DNA of 64,000 bases from Pseudarthrobacter oxydans. Lineage in GTDB: Bacteria; Actinomycetota; Actinomycetes; Actinomycetales; Micrococcaceae. Position numbers and translations under genes: made by a program. Below the pieces are notes generated by a model. The model was not told the DNA's origin and ran no database searches. It saw nothing but the letters and a program-made list of their open reading frames with translations. The stretch spans positions 62,001 to 126,000 of the forward strand of contig NZ_JABTYH010000005.1 in assembly GCF_013314975.1 (NCBI RefSeq), in the 5' to 3' direction. Numbering within the stretch: position 1 is the first letter of the stretch; the number at the start of each line of letters is the position of its first letter. Below are positions 53,279-62,108 of this stretch, in pieces.

Positions 53279-53910
53279 GAGGCTTTGGCCTCCTCCAAGG
53301 TGTCAAGGGCCGGGGCGTCAGCGATGGGAAGGGTCAGGATGGCGCTTTCGCGGGTGGGTTCCTTGGCGGCCTTGTTCCATGGCATGGCGGAGATGGCCTG
53401 GCCCATGGCGCAGGTGTTGGTGGCTGCGGAGAAGGTCAGTCCGGTGCCGATCACCCCGGCAAGCGTCCGGATCTTCGGGGAGACGAACTTGCCGCCGGCC
53501 AGGCCCAGGACCACCAGGGATCCGGCCACGAGGCGGACCTGGCGCTCCAGGTCCCAGCGGTTCTTGCCCTTGACGACGTCCCCGCCGGCGGCGGCGAAGC
53601 CCGGGGCCCCGCCGGTCAGGACGTAGGCGCCGTCGATCCCGGACTTGCCCAGCCGCTGGCGTGCCTGCTCGGCGCGGGCTCCGGACTGGCAGACCAGGAC
53701 CACGCGGGAGCCCAGGCGGGCGGCGAGCTCGTCAGTGTGCTCGGACAGCAGCGGCAGGGGCACGTTGTAAGAGCCGCGGATGTGCATGGACTCGAATTCT
53801 GCGGCGGAGCGCACGTCGATGACGACGAGGTCCTGGTGCTGTTCGATCCAGCTGCGCAGGGTCTCGGGAGCAAGGGCGGTAACGGCCGGTGCGGTGGAAG
53901 GGGAAGTCAT
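53275..53910 (-). CDS. Rhodanese-DUF2892 membrane sulfurtransferase (YgaP-like)
   Basis: A 211-residue protein. Residues 15-115 are a rhodanese with LVVIDVRSAAEFES and the active loop LVCQSGARAEQ. The C-terminal part (NRWDLERQVRLVAGSLVVLG and SAATNTCAMGQAISAMPWNK) is a DUF2892 membrane domain, as in YgaP. It is the first gene of the minus-strand operon that diverges from cstR, with three CstR-type palindromes in between, so it should be induced by persulfide stress. The ATG at 53910 follows GAGAGG. Confidence 0.9.
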   Translation of the reverse strand: MTSPSTAPAVTALAPETLRSWIEQHQDLVVIDVRSAAEFESMHIRGSYNVPLPLLSEHTDELAARLGSRVVLVCQSGARAEQARQRLGKSGIDGAYVLTGGAPGFAAAGGDVVKGKNRWDLERQVRLVAGSLVVLGLAGGKFVSPKIRTLAGVIGTGLTFSAATNTCAMGQAISAMPWNKAAKEPTRESAILTLPIADAPALDTLEEAKAS

Positions 53911-53959
53911 TGCTGGCCTCTCGTTGGGGGAAGGTGAATACCCCACCGAGTATTACAGA

Positions 53960-54289
<330 letters not shown>

Positions 54290-54345
54290 CCAAACTGGAC
54301 CCGGAACGGGCCTTTAGGCTGGCTGATCCCCGCCACCCGCGGGCA

Positions 54346-54397
54346 AACGCAAGAGGGGTACTGCGCGCGCGTCGGCGTGCAGTGCCCCTCTTGCGTT
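54346..54397. terminator. Bidirectional terminator between cstR and an aldehyde dehydrogenase gene
   Basis: A 19-base arm starting AACGCAAGAGGGG (54346-54364) pairs with 54379-54397 at 18 positions, loop of 14 bases. It lies between convergent genes and ends in TT on both sides of the stem. Confidence 0.8.
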
Positions 54398-54405
54398 GTC
54401 AGGTT

Positions 54406-55815
54406 TCAGCCGTTGATGACCTGCGGTACACCGAGGGCTTTGAGGCCCTCGACGCCGAATTCCAGTCCGTAGCCGGATTGTTTGGCGCCGCCGAAGGGGA
54501 TGCGCGGGTCTACGGCGCCGTGCCTGTTGATCCAGACGGTGCCGGCCTGGATCCGGCTTGCGACCCCGCGGGCTGCTGAAACATCCGAAGACCAGACGGA
54601 GGCGCCGAGTCCGACGTCGAGTCCGTTGGCATTTTCCACGGCTTCATCGATGGTGCTGTAGCGGATGATGGGCAGGGCGGGGCCGAACTGTTCCTCGGCC
54701 ACGAGAGGGTTGTCGTTGTCGATGTCCGCGACCAGGGTGGTGGGGTAGAAGTAGCCGGGCTGGTCCGGCTCCGGGTTTCCGCCCAGCAGGACGCGTGCGC
54801 CGGAAGCCTTCGCTGCCTCCACGAGGCCTGCAACGACGTCGTACTGTGCCTTGTTCTGCAGGGGCCCGAGGACGTTGTCCTCGTCGAGGCCGTTGCCCAT
54901 GGGCATCGTGGCGGCGACGGCGGTGAGTTCTTCGCAGACGGCGTCGTAGATGTCATCGTGGACGTAGAGGCGCTTGAGGGCCGCGCAGGTCTGGCCGGTG
55001 TTCAGGAAGGCGCCCCAGAAAATATCTTCGGCGATGGCCTTGGGGTCGGCGTCGGGCAGGACGATCCCGGCGTCGTTCCCGCCAAGTTCCAGGGTGAGCC
55101 GCTTGATGGTGTCCGCGGAGGACTTGATGATGGCGCGGCCGGCCGCGGTGGAGCCGGTGAACATGATCTTTCCGATGGCGGGGTGGTCCGTGAGCCGGGC
55201 ACCTACTTCCCGGCCGCAGGAGACCACGGAGAGGATGCCTTCGGGGAGTTCCTCATTCAGTACAGTGGCCAGCGCCAGGACGGAAAGCGGGGTGTTGCCG
55301 GAGGGCTTGACCACCACGGCGTTGCCCATGCGCAGGGCGGGGGCAATCTGCCAGATGGCGATCATCATGGGCCAGTTCCACGGGCCGATCGCGGCCACGA
55401 CCCCGATGGGCTTGTAGTGCAGCTCGGCGCGGGTCTGGCCGTCGTCCACGATCGTTTCAGGCTCAAGCGGGAGGTTGGCTGTGGCGCGCAGCCAGGCCAC
55501 GCACGCGCCCACTTCGAACCGGGCATTGGGGCCGTTCAGGGGCTTGCCCTGCTCGCGGGAGAGCAGCTGGGCCAGTTCCTCGGCGGAACGTTCGACGGCG
55601 TCGGCTGCTTTCAGGAGCGCGGCCGACCTCTCGCTGTGGCCCAGCGCAGCCCACGCCGGCTGCGCTTCCTGTGCGGCGGAGACTGCCGCCTCGAGGTACT
55701 CGAGGCTGTGGACGGGGGCTTCGCCTACGGGCTCTCCCGTGGCGGGGTCCAGGATGGTCCGGCCGGTACCGGGTGCGGCAGAGACGGACGCCAGAAGCGC
55801 ATCGTAGGTTTCCAT
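54406..55815 (-). CDS. NAD(P)-dependent aldehyde dehydrogenase (succinate-semialdehyde dehydrogenase-like)
   Basis: A 469-residue aldehyde dehydrogenase. GPWNWPMMIAIWQIAPALRMGN, MFTGSTAAGR, the general-base segment TLELGGNDAGIVL and the catalytic cysteine in NTGQTCAALKRL are intact, as is FGPALPIIRY. Substrate specificity cannot be fixed from this. GTGGAG lies seven bases before the ATG at 55815. It may serve the adjacent sugar-acid cluster but is separated from it by 156 bases. Confidence 0.9.
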   Translation of the reverse strand: METYDALLASVSAAPGTGRTILDPATGEPVGEAPVHSLEYLEAAVSAAQEAQPAWAALGHSERSAALLKAADAVERSAEELAQLLSREQGKPLNGPNARFEVGACVAWLRATANLPLEPETIVDDGQTRAELHYKPIGVVAAIGPWNWPMMIAIWQIAPALRMGNAVVVKPSGNTPLSVLALATVLNEELPEGILSVVSCGREVGARLTDHPAIGKIMFTGSTAAGRAIIKSSADTIKRLTLELGGNDAGIVLPDADPKAIAEDIFWGAFLNTGQTCAALKRLYVHDDIYDAVCEELTAVAATMPMGNGLDEDNVLGPLQNKAQYDVVAGLVEAAKASGARVLLGGNPEPDQPGYFYPTTLVADIDNDNPLVAEEQFGPALPIIRYSTIDEAVENANGLDVGLGASVWSSDVSAARGVASRIQAGTVWINRHGAVDPRIPFGGAKQSGYGLEFGVEGLKALGVPQVING

Positions 55816-55971
55816 GGTGTACTCCACTTCGAGTAGGCAAGGACGCCGGCCGGTTGGCCTGGCGGGTTGCTTCCCAGTGTGCTGTACGCCCGGTCCGGGC
55901 CTCTTGTGTTTGGGCGCAGGGCCCTTGACGTGGAGGGAACAGCCTGGAACCGGCGTCAGCTCCTCGCCCCG

Positions 55972-57084
55972 TCAGGAGTGGCGGACCGGAGCGAAGTCCA
56001 GCAGGACCTTGCCGGACTCTGCCGAGTTCCTGGCGGTCTCAAAGGCCTCGAGCCCGCGTTCCAGCGGGAACACGTGCGTGATAACCGGGTCCACGAAAAG
56101 TGACCCGTCGTCCAGTGCGGAAATGACGTCATCGATCTCGTCGTTGAACCTGAATGATCCCAGAAGTTCGAGTTCCCGCGTGATGGCCAGCGAAATAAGT
56201 ACAGGCTGGGGTCCGGACGGCAGCAAACCCACCATCACCACTTTGCCCCCACGAACCGTTCCCTTGATGGCCGTAGCCAGCCCATGGTGGGAGCCGGAGG
56301 ACTCGATCACCACATCGGCGTGGACTTCTGCCAGTGCTTGGCTGTCTGTTGCTTCCAGCACGTCGTCAGCGCCGAGTGCCTGGGCTGTCTCAAGGGGTTT
56401 GCGGTGCAGATCGGTGGCAACAAGGCGGGCTGCGCCAGCGCGCCTAAGCACGGCGACGGCCAGCGCCCCGATGGGACCGCACCCCACCACCAAGGCGGTC
56501 TTGCCCCTGATATCACCGGCGCGGGCCACGGCGTGCCAGGCAACGCTGGCCGGTTCAATCAGCGCCGCTGTCCCCAGATCCAGGCCAGGCGGCAGGACCC
56601 GCAGCATCCGCGACGGCAGGTTGACGTACCTGCTGAAGGCGCCGTCCGTATGCGGGAACCGTGCGGCACTTCCAAGATAGGTGCAGCCTGGGGACAGGTT
56701 GGGCCGGTCTTCGGGATACCTGGCATAGTCCGGACCCTCTCCCGGCCCGGGCGTGGCCGGATGCACGGCGACCTGTGCGCCCTCAGCCGGTCCCGACCCG
56801 TCCGCTGCCGCGCGGATGACAGTCCCCACGATCTCGTGGCCAAGCACCATGGGGGCCTTCAGGACCGATTCCCCGGCGGCACCGTGCAGCCAGTAGTGCA
56901 GGTCGGAGCCGCAGATTCCGCCGTAGGCAATCTCCACCACGGCCTGGTGGGGCAGGGGTGCCGGGAGCGGAATGCTTTCAATGCGCAGGTCGCCTGCAGC
57001 ATGGGCGACGACGGCGGGACTAGCCGCGGGAAGTCCGGACGGGTAGCGCCGGCCGGCTCCAGGAGCATCAGGAGCGCCATGCAT
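55972..57084 (-). CDS. idnD: Zinc-type alcohol dehydrogenase, L-idonate 5-dehydrogenase-like
   Basis: A 370-residue medium-chain dehydrogenase. Catalytic zinc ligands are present (GGICGSDLHYW, then GHEIVG), with NAD site VVGCGPIGALAV. The stretch TYLGSAARFPHTDGAFSRYV matches the L-idonate dehydrogenase group. The structural-zinc lobe, normally with four cysteines, has only one (SPGCTYLG), so that zinc is lost. The start overlaps the stop of the IdnO-like SDR by one base. A role in L-idonate/5-ketogluconate interconversion is likely but not proven. Confidence 0.83.
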   Translation of the reverse strand: MHGAPDAPGAGRRYPSGLPAASPAVVAHAAGDLRIESIPLPAPLPHQAVVEIAYGGICGSDLHYWLHGAAGESVLKAPMVLGHEIVGTVIRAAADGSGPAEGAQVAVHPATPGPGEGPDYARYPEDRPNLSPGCTYLGSAARFPHTDGAFSRYVNLPSRMLRVLPPGLDLGTAALIEPASVAWHAVARAGDIRGKTALVVGCGPIGALAVAVLRRAGAARLVATDLHRKPLETAQALGADDVLEATDSQALAEVHADVVIESSGSHHGLATAIKGTVRGGKVVMVGLLPSGPQPVLISLAITRELELLGSFRFNDEIDDVISALDDGSLFVDPVITHVFPLERGLEAFETARNSAESGKVLLDFAPVRHS

Positions 57085-57854
57085 CAGACCACCACCGTCA
57101 TTCCGCCATCGATGAAGATGGTCTGTCCGTTGACAAAATCCGAACCGCTGGAGGCCAGCCAGACTGCCGGTCCGGCGAGGTCCTGGACGGTGCCCCAGCG
57201 GTGCGCGGGGGTTCTCCCCAGGATCCAGGAGTTGAACTGCTCATCGTCCACCAGGTTCTGCGTCATTTCGGTGTGGATGTAACCAGGGGCGATGGCATTG
57301 ATCTGCAGGCCCGAAGCCGCCCATTCCGCCGTCATGGCGCGGGTGAGGTTTCGCAGGCCGCCCTTGGCAGCGATGTAGGGGGCGATGGTGGGCCGCGCAA
57401 GGTCGGCCTGGACGGAGCAGATGTTGATGATCTTGCCGCGGCCGCGGGGGAGCATAAAGCGCGCGGCTGCCCGGCCCACGAGGAAAGCACTGGTGAGGTC
57501 GGTGGTGATGACCCTTTCCCAGTCCTCGACGTCCAGGTCAAGCATCGCCACGCGGTGCTGGATTCCGGCATTGTTGACCAGGATCTCCAGCGGGCCGACG
57601 TTCTCCTCAATCCACGCCACCGCACGGCCCACTTCTGCGTCCTTGGTCACGTCGAAGGCGCAGCTGTGGATGCGGCCGGGTGGGAAACCGGCGGACATGG
57701 AGGTTTCTGCAGCCTTGAGGCGGTCCGCATCCATCCCGTTCAACACCACCGTTGCGCCGGCGTCCGCCAAGGCCCGGGCAAGAGCGTTGCCGATTCCCCG
57801 GCTGGAACCGGTAATAAGGGCCGTACGCCCGGTCAGGTCGAAAAGTGAAGTCAT
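57084..57854 (-). CDS. idnO: SDR family oxidoreductase, gluconate 5-dehydrogenase-like
   Basis: A 256-residue short-chain dehydrogenase. NAD(P) motif ALITGSSRGIGNALA, NNAGIQHRVAMLDL, catalytic serine in NICSVQADLARPT with YIAAK, and GYIHTEMTQNLVDD are typical of 5-keto-D-gluconate reductases. With the IdnD-like gene directly downstream it would make gluconate from 5-ketogluconate. Overlaps both neighbours (four bases upstream, one downstream), so it is in a coupled operon. Confidence 0.85.
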   Translation of the reverse strand: MTSLFDLTGRTALITGSSRGIGNALARALADAGATVVLNGMDADRLKAAETSMSAGFPPGRIHSCAFDVTKDAEVGRAVAWIEENVGPLEILVNNAGIQHRVAMLDLDVEDWERVITTDLTSAFLVGRAAARFMLPRGRGKIINICSVQADLARPTIAPYIAAKGGLRNLTRAMTAEWAASGLQINAIAPGYIHTEMTQNLVDDEQFNSWILGRTPAHRWGTVQDLAGPAVWLASSGSDFVNGQTIFIDGGMTVVV

Positions 57855-58834
57855 TGTGCAGCCTCCTTGGCCGTTTCGGTTTCCCTGTGGGAAGCGTCTG
57901 TGGTGCTGAGGTTCGCAATGGTCTGACGCACCACAGCCAGGTCGAGGTCCCCCAGGCCTTGGGCGAGCAACTGCGCATAGAGTTCAGTCCCGGCGGACGC
58001 CATCGGCGCAGCGGCACCGACGCTTCGTGCGCTCTCCACAACAAAGGACAGGTCCTTGTGCATGAACTTGGCCGGTCCTGTGGGAGTGTAGTCCTTTGTT
58101 GCCAGGCGGGGGCCCACGATTTCGAGTACGCGGCTTGCAGCGAGCCCGCCGGAGAGCACGTCGAAGAGGGCTGTGACGTCCAGGCCGGAGCGTTCCGCAA
58201 GTTCGGCTGCTTCGGCGAGGGCCGCCGTCGTGGTGCCAACAACCAACTGGTTGCATGCTTTGGCCAGGGAGCCCGCCCCGAGGCCGCCGAGCCGCCGGAC
58301 TGTTGCCCCCATGGCCTGCAGTACCGGCAGGATCCGCGCGAAGTCCTCTTCCGGGCCGCCTGCCATGATGGCCAGGGTCCCTTGCCGTGCGCCGTGCGTG
58401 CCGCCGCTGACGGGCGCGTCCAGCACCGTGGCGTTCCCGCTGCTTGCCTCGATAACCGCGCGGCCGAAGTCTTGGACGCCCACGGGTGAAACGCTGCTCA
58501 TGACCACAACGAGCGTTCCCGGTCCAGGCGGCGAGGACCGCCATGCGTCGAGGAGCCCTGCCGCGGCATCTTCAATGAAGGAAAGATCGGGGAGCATAAA
58601 AATGATGACCGGCTCGTCCCTCAGGTCTGCCACCGTGGCTGCGCCGCTCCCGCCCAGCCGCAGCAGGTCTTCAACAGCGGCGGGGGAGCGGTTCCATCCC
58701 GTGACGGACCATCCCGCCCGCAGCAGGTTGGCGGCCATGGGTGCGCCCATCAGCCCCAGCCCGACAAACCCGGCCCGCGGACGGGTATGTTCGGCGCCGG
58801 AGGGTGGAACGGCGGAGGTGGTGGCGTTGTTCAT
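57851..58834 (-). CDS. 3-hydroxyisobutyrate dehydrogenase-family oxidoreductase
   Basis: A 327-residue beta-hydroxyacid dehydrogenase. The NAD(P) fingerprint AGFVGLGLMGAPMAANLLRAG, substrate motif VLDAPVSGGTHGARQGTL and catalytic lysine in LAKACNQLVVG are all present. The family covers tartronate-semialdehyde and hydroxyisobutyrate reductases; here a sugar-acid intermediate is likely. AAAGG precedes the ATG at 58834. A perfect GC hairpin lies between it and the upstream MHS transporter gene. Confidence 0.87.
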   Translation of the reverse strand: MNNATTSAVPPSGAEHTRPRAGFVGLGLMGAPMAANLLRAGWSVTGWNRSPAAVEDLLRLGGSGAATVADLRDEPVIIFMLPDLSFIEDAAAGLLDAWRSSPPGPGTLVVVMSSVSPVGVQDFGRAVIEASSGNATVLDAPVSGGTHGARQGTLAIMAGGPEEDFARILPVLQAMGATVRRLGGLGAGSLAKACNQLVVGTTTAALAEAAELAERSGLDVTALFDVLSGGLAASRVLEIVGPRLATKDYTPTGPAKFMHKDLSFVVESARSVGAAAPMASAGTELYAQLLAQGLGDLDLAVVRQTIANLSTTDASHRETETAKEAAQ

Positions 58835-58888
58835 GTTCAACCTTTGGGGGACAGGCGGGGCTTGGGGTGCTGGGCTGCGAACGAACCC

Positions 58889-58916
58889 GGGGGCGGCCCC
58901 GCAAGGGGCCGCCCCC
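58889..58916. other. Perfect 12-bp GC hairpin with tetraloop
   Basis: GGGGGCGGCCCC-GCAA-GGGGCCGCCCCC, located between the transporter and the dehydrogenase genes of the same strand. No T-tract follows, so it is more likely an attenuator, RNA-stability or processing element than a full terminator. Confidence 0.75.
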
Positions 58917-58931
58917 AAGGTTCAGGGACTT

Positions 58932-60281
58932 CTATTTGGCGTCCTCCACGAGCACCAGGTCGCGGCCGTTGGTTTCGGGAGTGAAGAACGTGGTGACAAA
59001 GGAGATTGCGGCCAGGACCAGTGAGTACAGCGCGGGAACCAGCCAGGAGTGGTTGGTTGCTGCGAGCAGGGCAACGCCGATCATGGGTGCGAAACCGCCG
59101 GCGAGGACTGCCGAGAGTTCACGGCTGAGGGCCACACCGGTGAACCGGTGCTGCGAGCCGAAGAGTTCGGGCAGCAGGGCGCACTGCGGACCCAGCATGG
59201 ACTGCACGCCCAGGGCGATGCCCACCGCCATCACTGCCCAGACCAGCGTGACGTTGCCCAGCGTGACCAGGTAGAACGCGGGCAGCGCGATGAGGGCCTG
59301 GAAAAGTGCCCCGTAGCGGTACACGGGAACCCGGCCGAACCGGTCGGAGAGGGCGCCGAAGACGACCACCATGACTGCTGCGCAGCCTGCGGCGATCAGC
59401 AGGCCTGTTGGGCCAATGAACTTGTCGCCCGGAAAGACGCCGGCCGGAAGGCTGATGAATGAGACCAGAAGCGCGGAGTAAACCGACGAGTTGCCGTTCT
59501 CGCCCATGCGCAGGCCGATCCCGACGAGCACGTTCTTCTTGGAGTGCTTCCAAATTTGGCCAACCGGGTTCTTGACCACGGCTTTGTGCTTCTCAAGCTC
59601 CTGGAAGACCGGAGTTTCCTTCAGCCGGAGCCGGATAAAGACGGCAATGACAATGAGGATGACGCTGGCCAGGAAGGGTACCCGCCACAGCCAGCCCAGC
59701 AGGACATCCCTGTCCGCGAGGGCCATCAGGGCGAACGTGCCCGCTCCGAGCAGGGTGCCCAGCTGGATGCCCACGAAGGGCAGGGAGGCGAAGAATCCGC
59801 GGCGGCTTCGCGGGGCCACCTCCGAAATCAGAGTGGTTGCCCCGGCCTGTTCGGCGCCGGCGCCGAGGCCCTGGAGGATGCGGAGTGCCACCAGCAGAAC
59901 GGCGCCGAGCATTCCGGCCTGTTCAAAGGTGGGCAGGAGGCCGATGGCGAAGCTCGCCATTCCCATCAGGCCGATGGTGAGGATCAGCACCATCTTCCGG
60001 CCGAAGCGGTCTCCGATGTAGCCAAAGACCACTCCACCGAAGGGCCTTGCGGCAAAGCCGACGCCGTACGTGGCAAACGAGGCGATGACTGCACCGCTTT
60101 CACCCAGGGGGGAAAAGAACAGTGGACCAAAGATCAGTGCTGACGCGAGGCCATAAATGTAAAAGTCGTAGTACTCGAGGGCCGATCCCACAGAGCTGGC
60201 AAGCGTTGCCCTTCGCAGCTGCTCCGGTTCGACGACATCGCCGTTCCTGTCAGTCTGCGGTGATTTAGTACGAGTTGTCAC
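58932..60281 (-). CDS. MHS-family (metabolite:H+ symporter) MFS transporter
   Basis: A 449-residue secondary transporter with twelve helices. ALEYYDFYIYGLASALIF at the first helix, GYIGDRFGRKMVL (loop 2-3) and RILQGLGAGAEQAGATTLI are the marks of the MHS family (proline/betaine, citrate, alpha-ketoglutarate and shikimate carriers). It most likely imports the acid used by the surrounding enzymes. The GTG at 60281 follows AAGGGAG. A motif shared with a second promoter of the cluster (60355-60365) lies upstream. Confidence 0.9.
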   Translation of the reverse strand: MTTRTKSPQTDRNGDVVEPEQLRRATLASSVGSALEYYDFYIYGLASALIFGPLFFSPLGESGAVIASFATYGVGFAARPFGGVVFGYIGDRFGRKMVLILTIGLMGMASFAIGLLPTFEQAGMLGAVLLVALRILQGLGAGAEQAGATTLISEVAPRSRRGFFASLPFVGIQLGTLLGAGTFALMALADRDVLLGWLWRVPFLASVILIVIAVFIRLRLKETPVFQELEKHKAVVKNPVGQIWKHSKKNVLVGIGLRMGENGNSSVYSALLVSFISLPAGVFPGDKFIGPTGLLIAAGCAAVMVVVFGALSDRFGRVPVYRYGALFQALIALPAFYLVTLGNVTLVWAVMAVGIALGVQSMLGPQCALLPELFGSQHRFTGVALSRELSAVLAGGFAPMIGVALLAATNHSWLVPALYSLVLAAISFVTTFFTPETNGRDLVLVEDAK

Positions 60282-60354
60282 AGTAACTCCCTTAAACGCA
60301 CTCCAGACCCTCGTTGGCCTGGTGGGATAGCGAGACGCCTGTTGCGCCGATCAC

Positions 60355-60384
60355 TATGCTGAACACAATACAGCAAGTTGAACA
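60355..60384 (-). promoter_or_regulatory. Putative IclR-type operator upstream of the MHS transporter
   Basis: The 11-mer TATGCTGAACA (60355-60365) is followed by a second TGAACA at 60379-60384; the same 11-mer occurs at 63189-63199 before the 2-hydroxyacid dehydrogenase gene. It overlaps the likely promoter (CATAGT on the minus strand). Confidence 0.5.
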
Positions 60385-60425
60385 GACGACAAGGGGGAAT
60401 GCGTTTGTGAAGGAGGTGCCGCCGC

Positions 60426-61226
60426 CTAACCCATGGGGTTGCCCAGGGAATGGGCGAGTTCCTGGAGTTCCTTGACCATCTGGGCACCCTGCTCGGGCGT
60501 GTAGGTGGCCTTGAGGGCCGTCACGGAAAGTCCCAGGCTGGGGCCGTGGGCTCCCCGGGTTGGTACGGCAACGGCCAGGCAGACCACGCCTGTGGTGGAT
60601 TCCTCATCCTCAAAGGCGTAGCCCTGTTCGCGAATGGTCTGGAGCTGCGCCTTGAATTCGGCACCCGTGCGCAGCGACTTCGGCGTCAGCACCGGCAGCT
60701 CGGCATCATCAGGGAAAAGCTCCTCGATGTCATGGTCGTGGAGCCTTGCTATCAGCGCTTTGCCCACCGCACAGAGTGAAACCGGCATCTTGTCGCCGAT
60801 GTTCGATGTCAGGCGCACGGCAGGATGGCCCTCGTAGCGGGCGAGGTAGATCACATTCACGCCGTCGAGCATGGCGATGCGAACCGTTTCGCCGGACAGG
60901 ACGGGAGCCTGCTCACAGTAGCGGTAGAACTCCTGCACTTCATCCAGCCGGCCAAGGTAGGCGGCGCCCAGCTCCACGAGTTTGCGGCCAAGGGTAAATT
61001 CACTGCCCTGCCGGTTGATGAGCCGTGCTTCCTCCAGCGCCAGCAGCAGGTTCGACGTGGATGACTTGGGAATGCCTACTTCCCGCGAGAGGTCGCTGAG
61101 GGTGAGGCGGCCGGTGGCGGAGGAAGCCAGCGCATCCAGGACGGCAGCCGCCCGCGTGACGGCGGGGGCGGGAGAGGCGTTGCCCTGGTTGTCTGGTTGA
61201 GGACCTGAGTTGCGGGAATCGGCCAT
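60426..61226 (-). CDS. IclR family transcriptional regulator
   Basis: A 266-residue IclR-type regulator. The N-terminal winged helix (AAAVLDALASSATGRLTLSDLSREVGIPKSSTSNLLLAL) is followed by an effector domain with PVSLCAVGKALIARL and GVVCLAVAVPTRG. It lies between the FAH gene and the MHS transporter and has an inverted repeat of TGAACA type in front (61261-61282), so it probably controls itself and both flanking units in response to a pathway acid. No strong terminator separates it from the transporter. Confidence 0.9.
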   Translation of the reverse strand: MADSRNSGPQPDNQGNASPAPAVTRAAAVLDALASSATGRLTLSDLSREVGIPKSSTSNLLLALEEARLINRQGSEFTLGRKLVELGAAYLGRLDEVQEFYRYCEQAPVLSGETVRIAMLDGVNVIYLARYEGHPAVRLTSNIGDKMPVSLCAVGKALIARLHDHDIEELFPDDAELPVLTPKSLRTGAEFKAQLQTIREQGYAFEDEESTTGVVCLAVAVPTRGAHGPSLGLSVTALKATYTPEQGAQMVKELQELAHSLGNPMG

Positions 61227-61260
61227 GATTCTCCTTCGGGTTGCCGCGGCGGGACGAGCT

Positions 61261-61282
61261 GGTGTTCATTTGACTGAACACC
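61261..61282 (-). promoter_or_regulatory. IclR autoregulatory operator
   Basis: GGTGTTCA-n6-TGAACACC has perfect 8-bp arms and lies 35 bases upstream of the iclR ATG. The TGTTCA/TGAACA half-site recurs before two other genes of the cluster. Confidence 0.7.
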
Positions 61283-61288
61283 ATCCAT

Positions 61289-61320
61289 CATAGGGGGCGC
61301 GCGACATCGCGCCCCCTATG
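61289..61320 (-). terminator. Hairpin after the FAH gene
   Basis: CATAGGGGGCGCG pairs perfectly over 13 bases with CGCGCCCCCTATG around a 6-base loop. It directly follows the FAH gene on the minus strand and precedes the iclR promoter, so it probably terminates the 2-hydroxyacid dehydrogenase-FAH transcript. Confidence 0.75.
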
Positions 61321-61344
61321 CCAGGCGTACTCCTGAAGGGGAGC

Positions 61345-62082
61345 TCAGGCGACGCTATTGCTAAGGGTTCCGATTCCCTCGATCACGATGTCCACCTGGT
61401 CGCCCGGCAGGACTGCCACGGCGGTGCCGGGAGCCCCGGTCATCAGCACGTCTCCGGGTTCCAGCGTCAGCCAGGAAGTGACGTAGACGAGGCACTCCAC
61501 GACGGAGGAGGGCAGGTTGGATGTCCCGGAGTTCGCCTGGGCCACTCCGTTGACGATGACGTCGATTGCCACAAGGTCCGGATCCGGCAGGTCGGTTTCT
61601 ATCCAGGGGCCAAGGGGCGTGTAGTTGACGCCGGCCTTGCCCTGGAAATTCCGTTCATCCACCAGGCCCTGGTCCACGTTGGTCACGTCGTTGACGCAGG
61701 TGTACCCGAGGATATACTCCAGGGCGTTCTCCGCCGTCAGTTCCCTCGCCTGTTTCCCGATCACCACCGCGAGTTCGCCTTCCACGTTGACCGTGCCGCG
61801 GTCCCGGACGGCCACCACCTGATCGCCGGGATTGGCGAGGGTGTGCACGGATTTATGCCATGCCTGGATGGGGAGCGGATGGTCGTTCAGCGTCCTGTTG
61901 TGTCCGATGCCGAGCACCACCGCAGGCCGGACCGGGGCAAGGAACACGGCGTCGGCGTCCGGGGTGGTGTGCCCCGTGTAGCTGAGGGGTTCCTCGAAGG
62001 GGTCGGCAATTTGGTGCCATGTCCCGCTCCGTTCCACCGCGTGCCGGGCGCCCTCTGCTGTCTTGATTCTTGCGATGCGCAT
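61345..62082 (-). CDS. Fumarylacetoacetate hydrolase family protein
   Basis: A 245-residue enzyme of the FAH family, which cleaves or hydrates 2,4-diketo or acylpyruvate compounds using a divalent metal. Metal-binding acidic residues are visible in NVEGELAVVIGKQAREL and the later CVNDVTNVDQG. It is shorter than human FAH, as in bacterial acylpyruvases and 2-keto-3-deoxy-acid dehydratases. It lies 26 bases after the 2-hydroxyacid dehydrogenase gene and probably acts on a keto acid of the same pathway. Confidence 0.9.
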   Translation of the reverse strand: MRIARIKTAEGARHAVERSGTWHQIADPFEEPLSYTGHTTPDADAVFLAPVRPAVVLGIGHNRTLNDHPLPIQAWHKSVHTLANPGDQVVAVRDRGTVNVEGELAVVIGKQARELTAENALEYILGYTCVNDVTNVDQGLVDERNFQGKAGVNYTPLGPWIETDLPDPDLVAIDVIVNGVAQANSGTSNLPSSVVECLVYVTSWLTLEPGDVLMTGAPGTAVAVLPGDQVDIVIEGIGTLSNSVA

Positions 62083-62108
62083 GGGTCTCCTGATCGTGCC
62101 CCCGGGGC

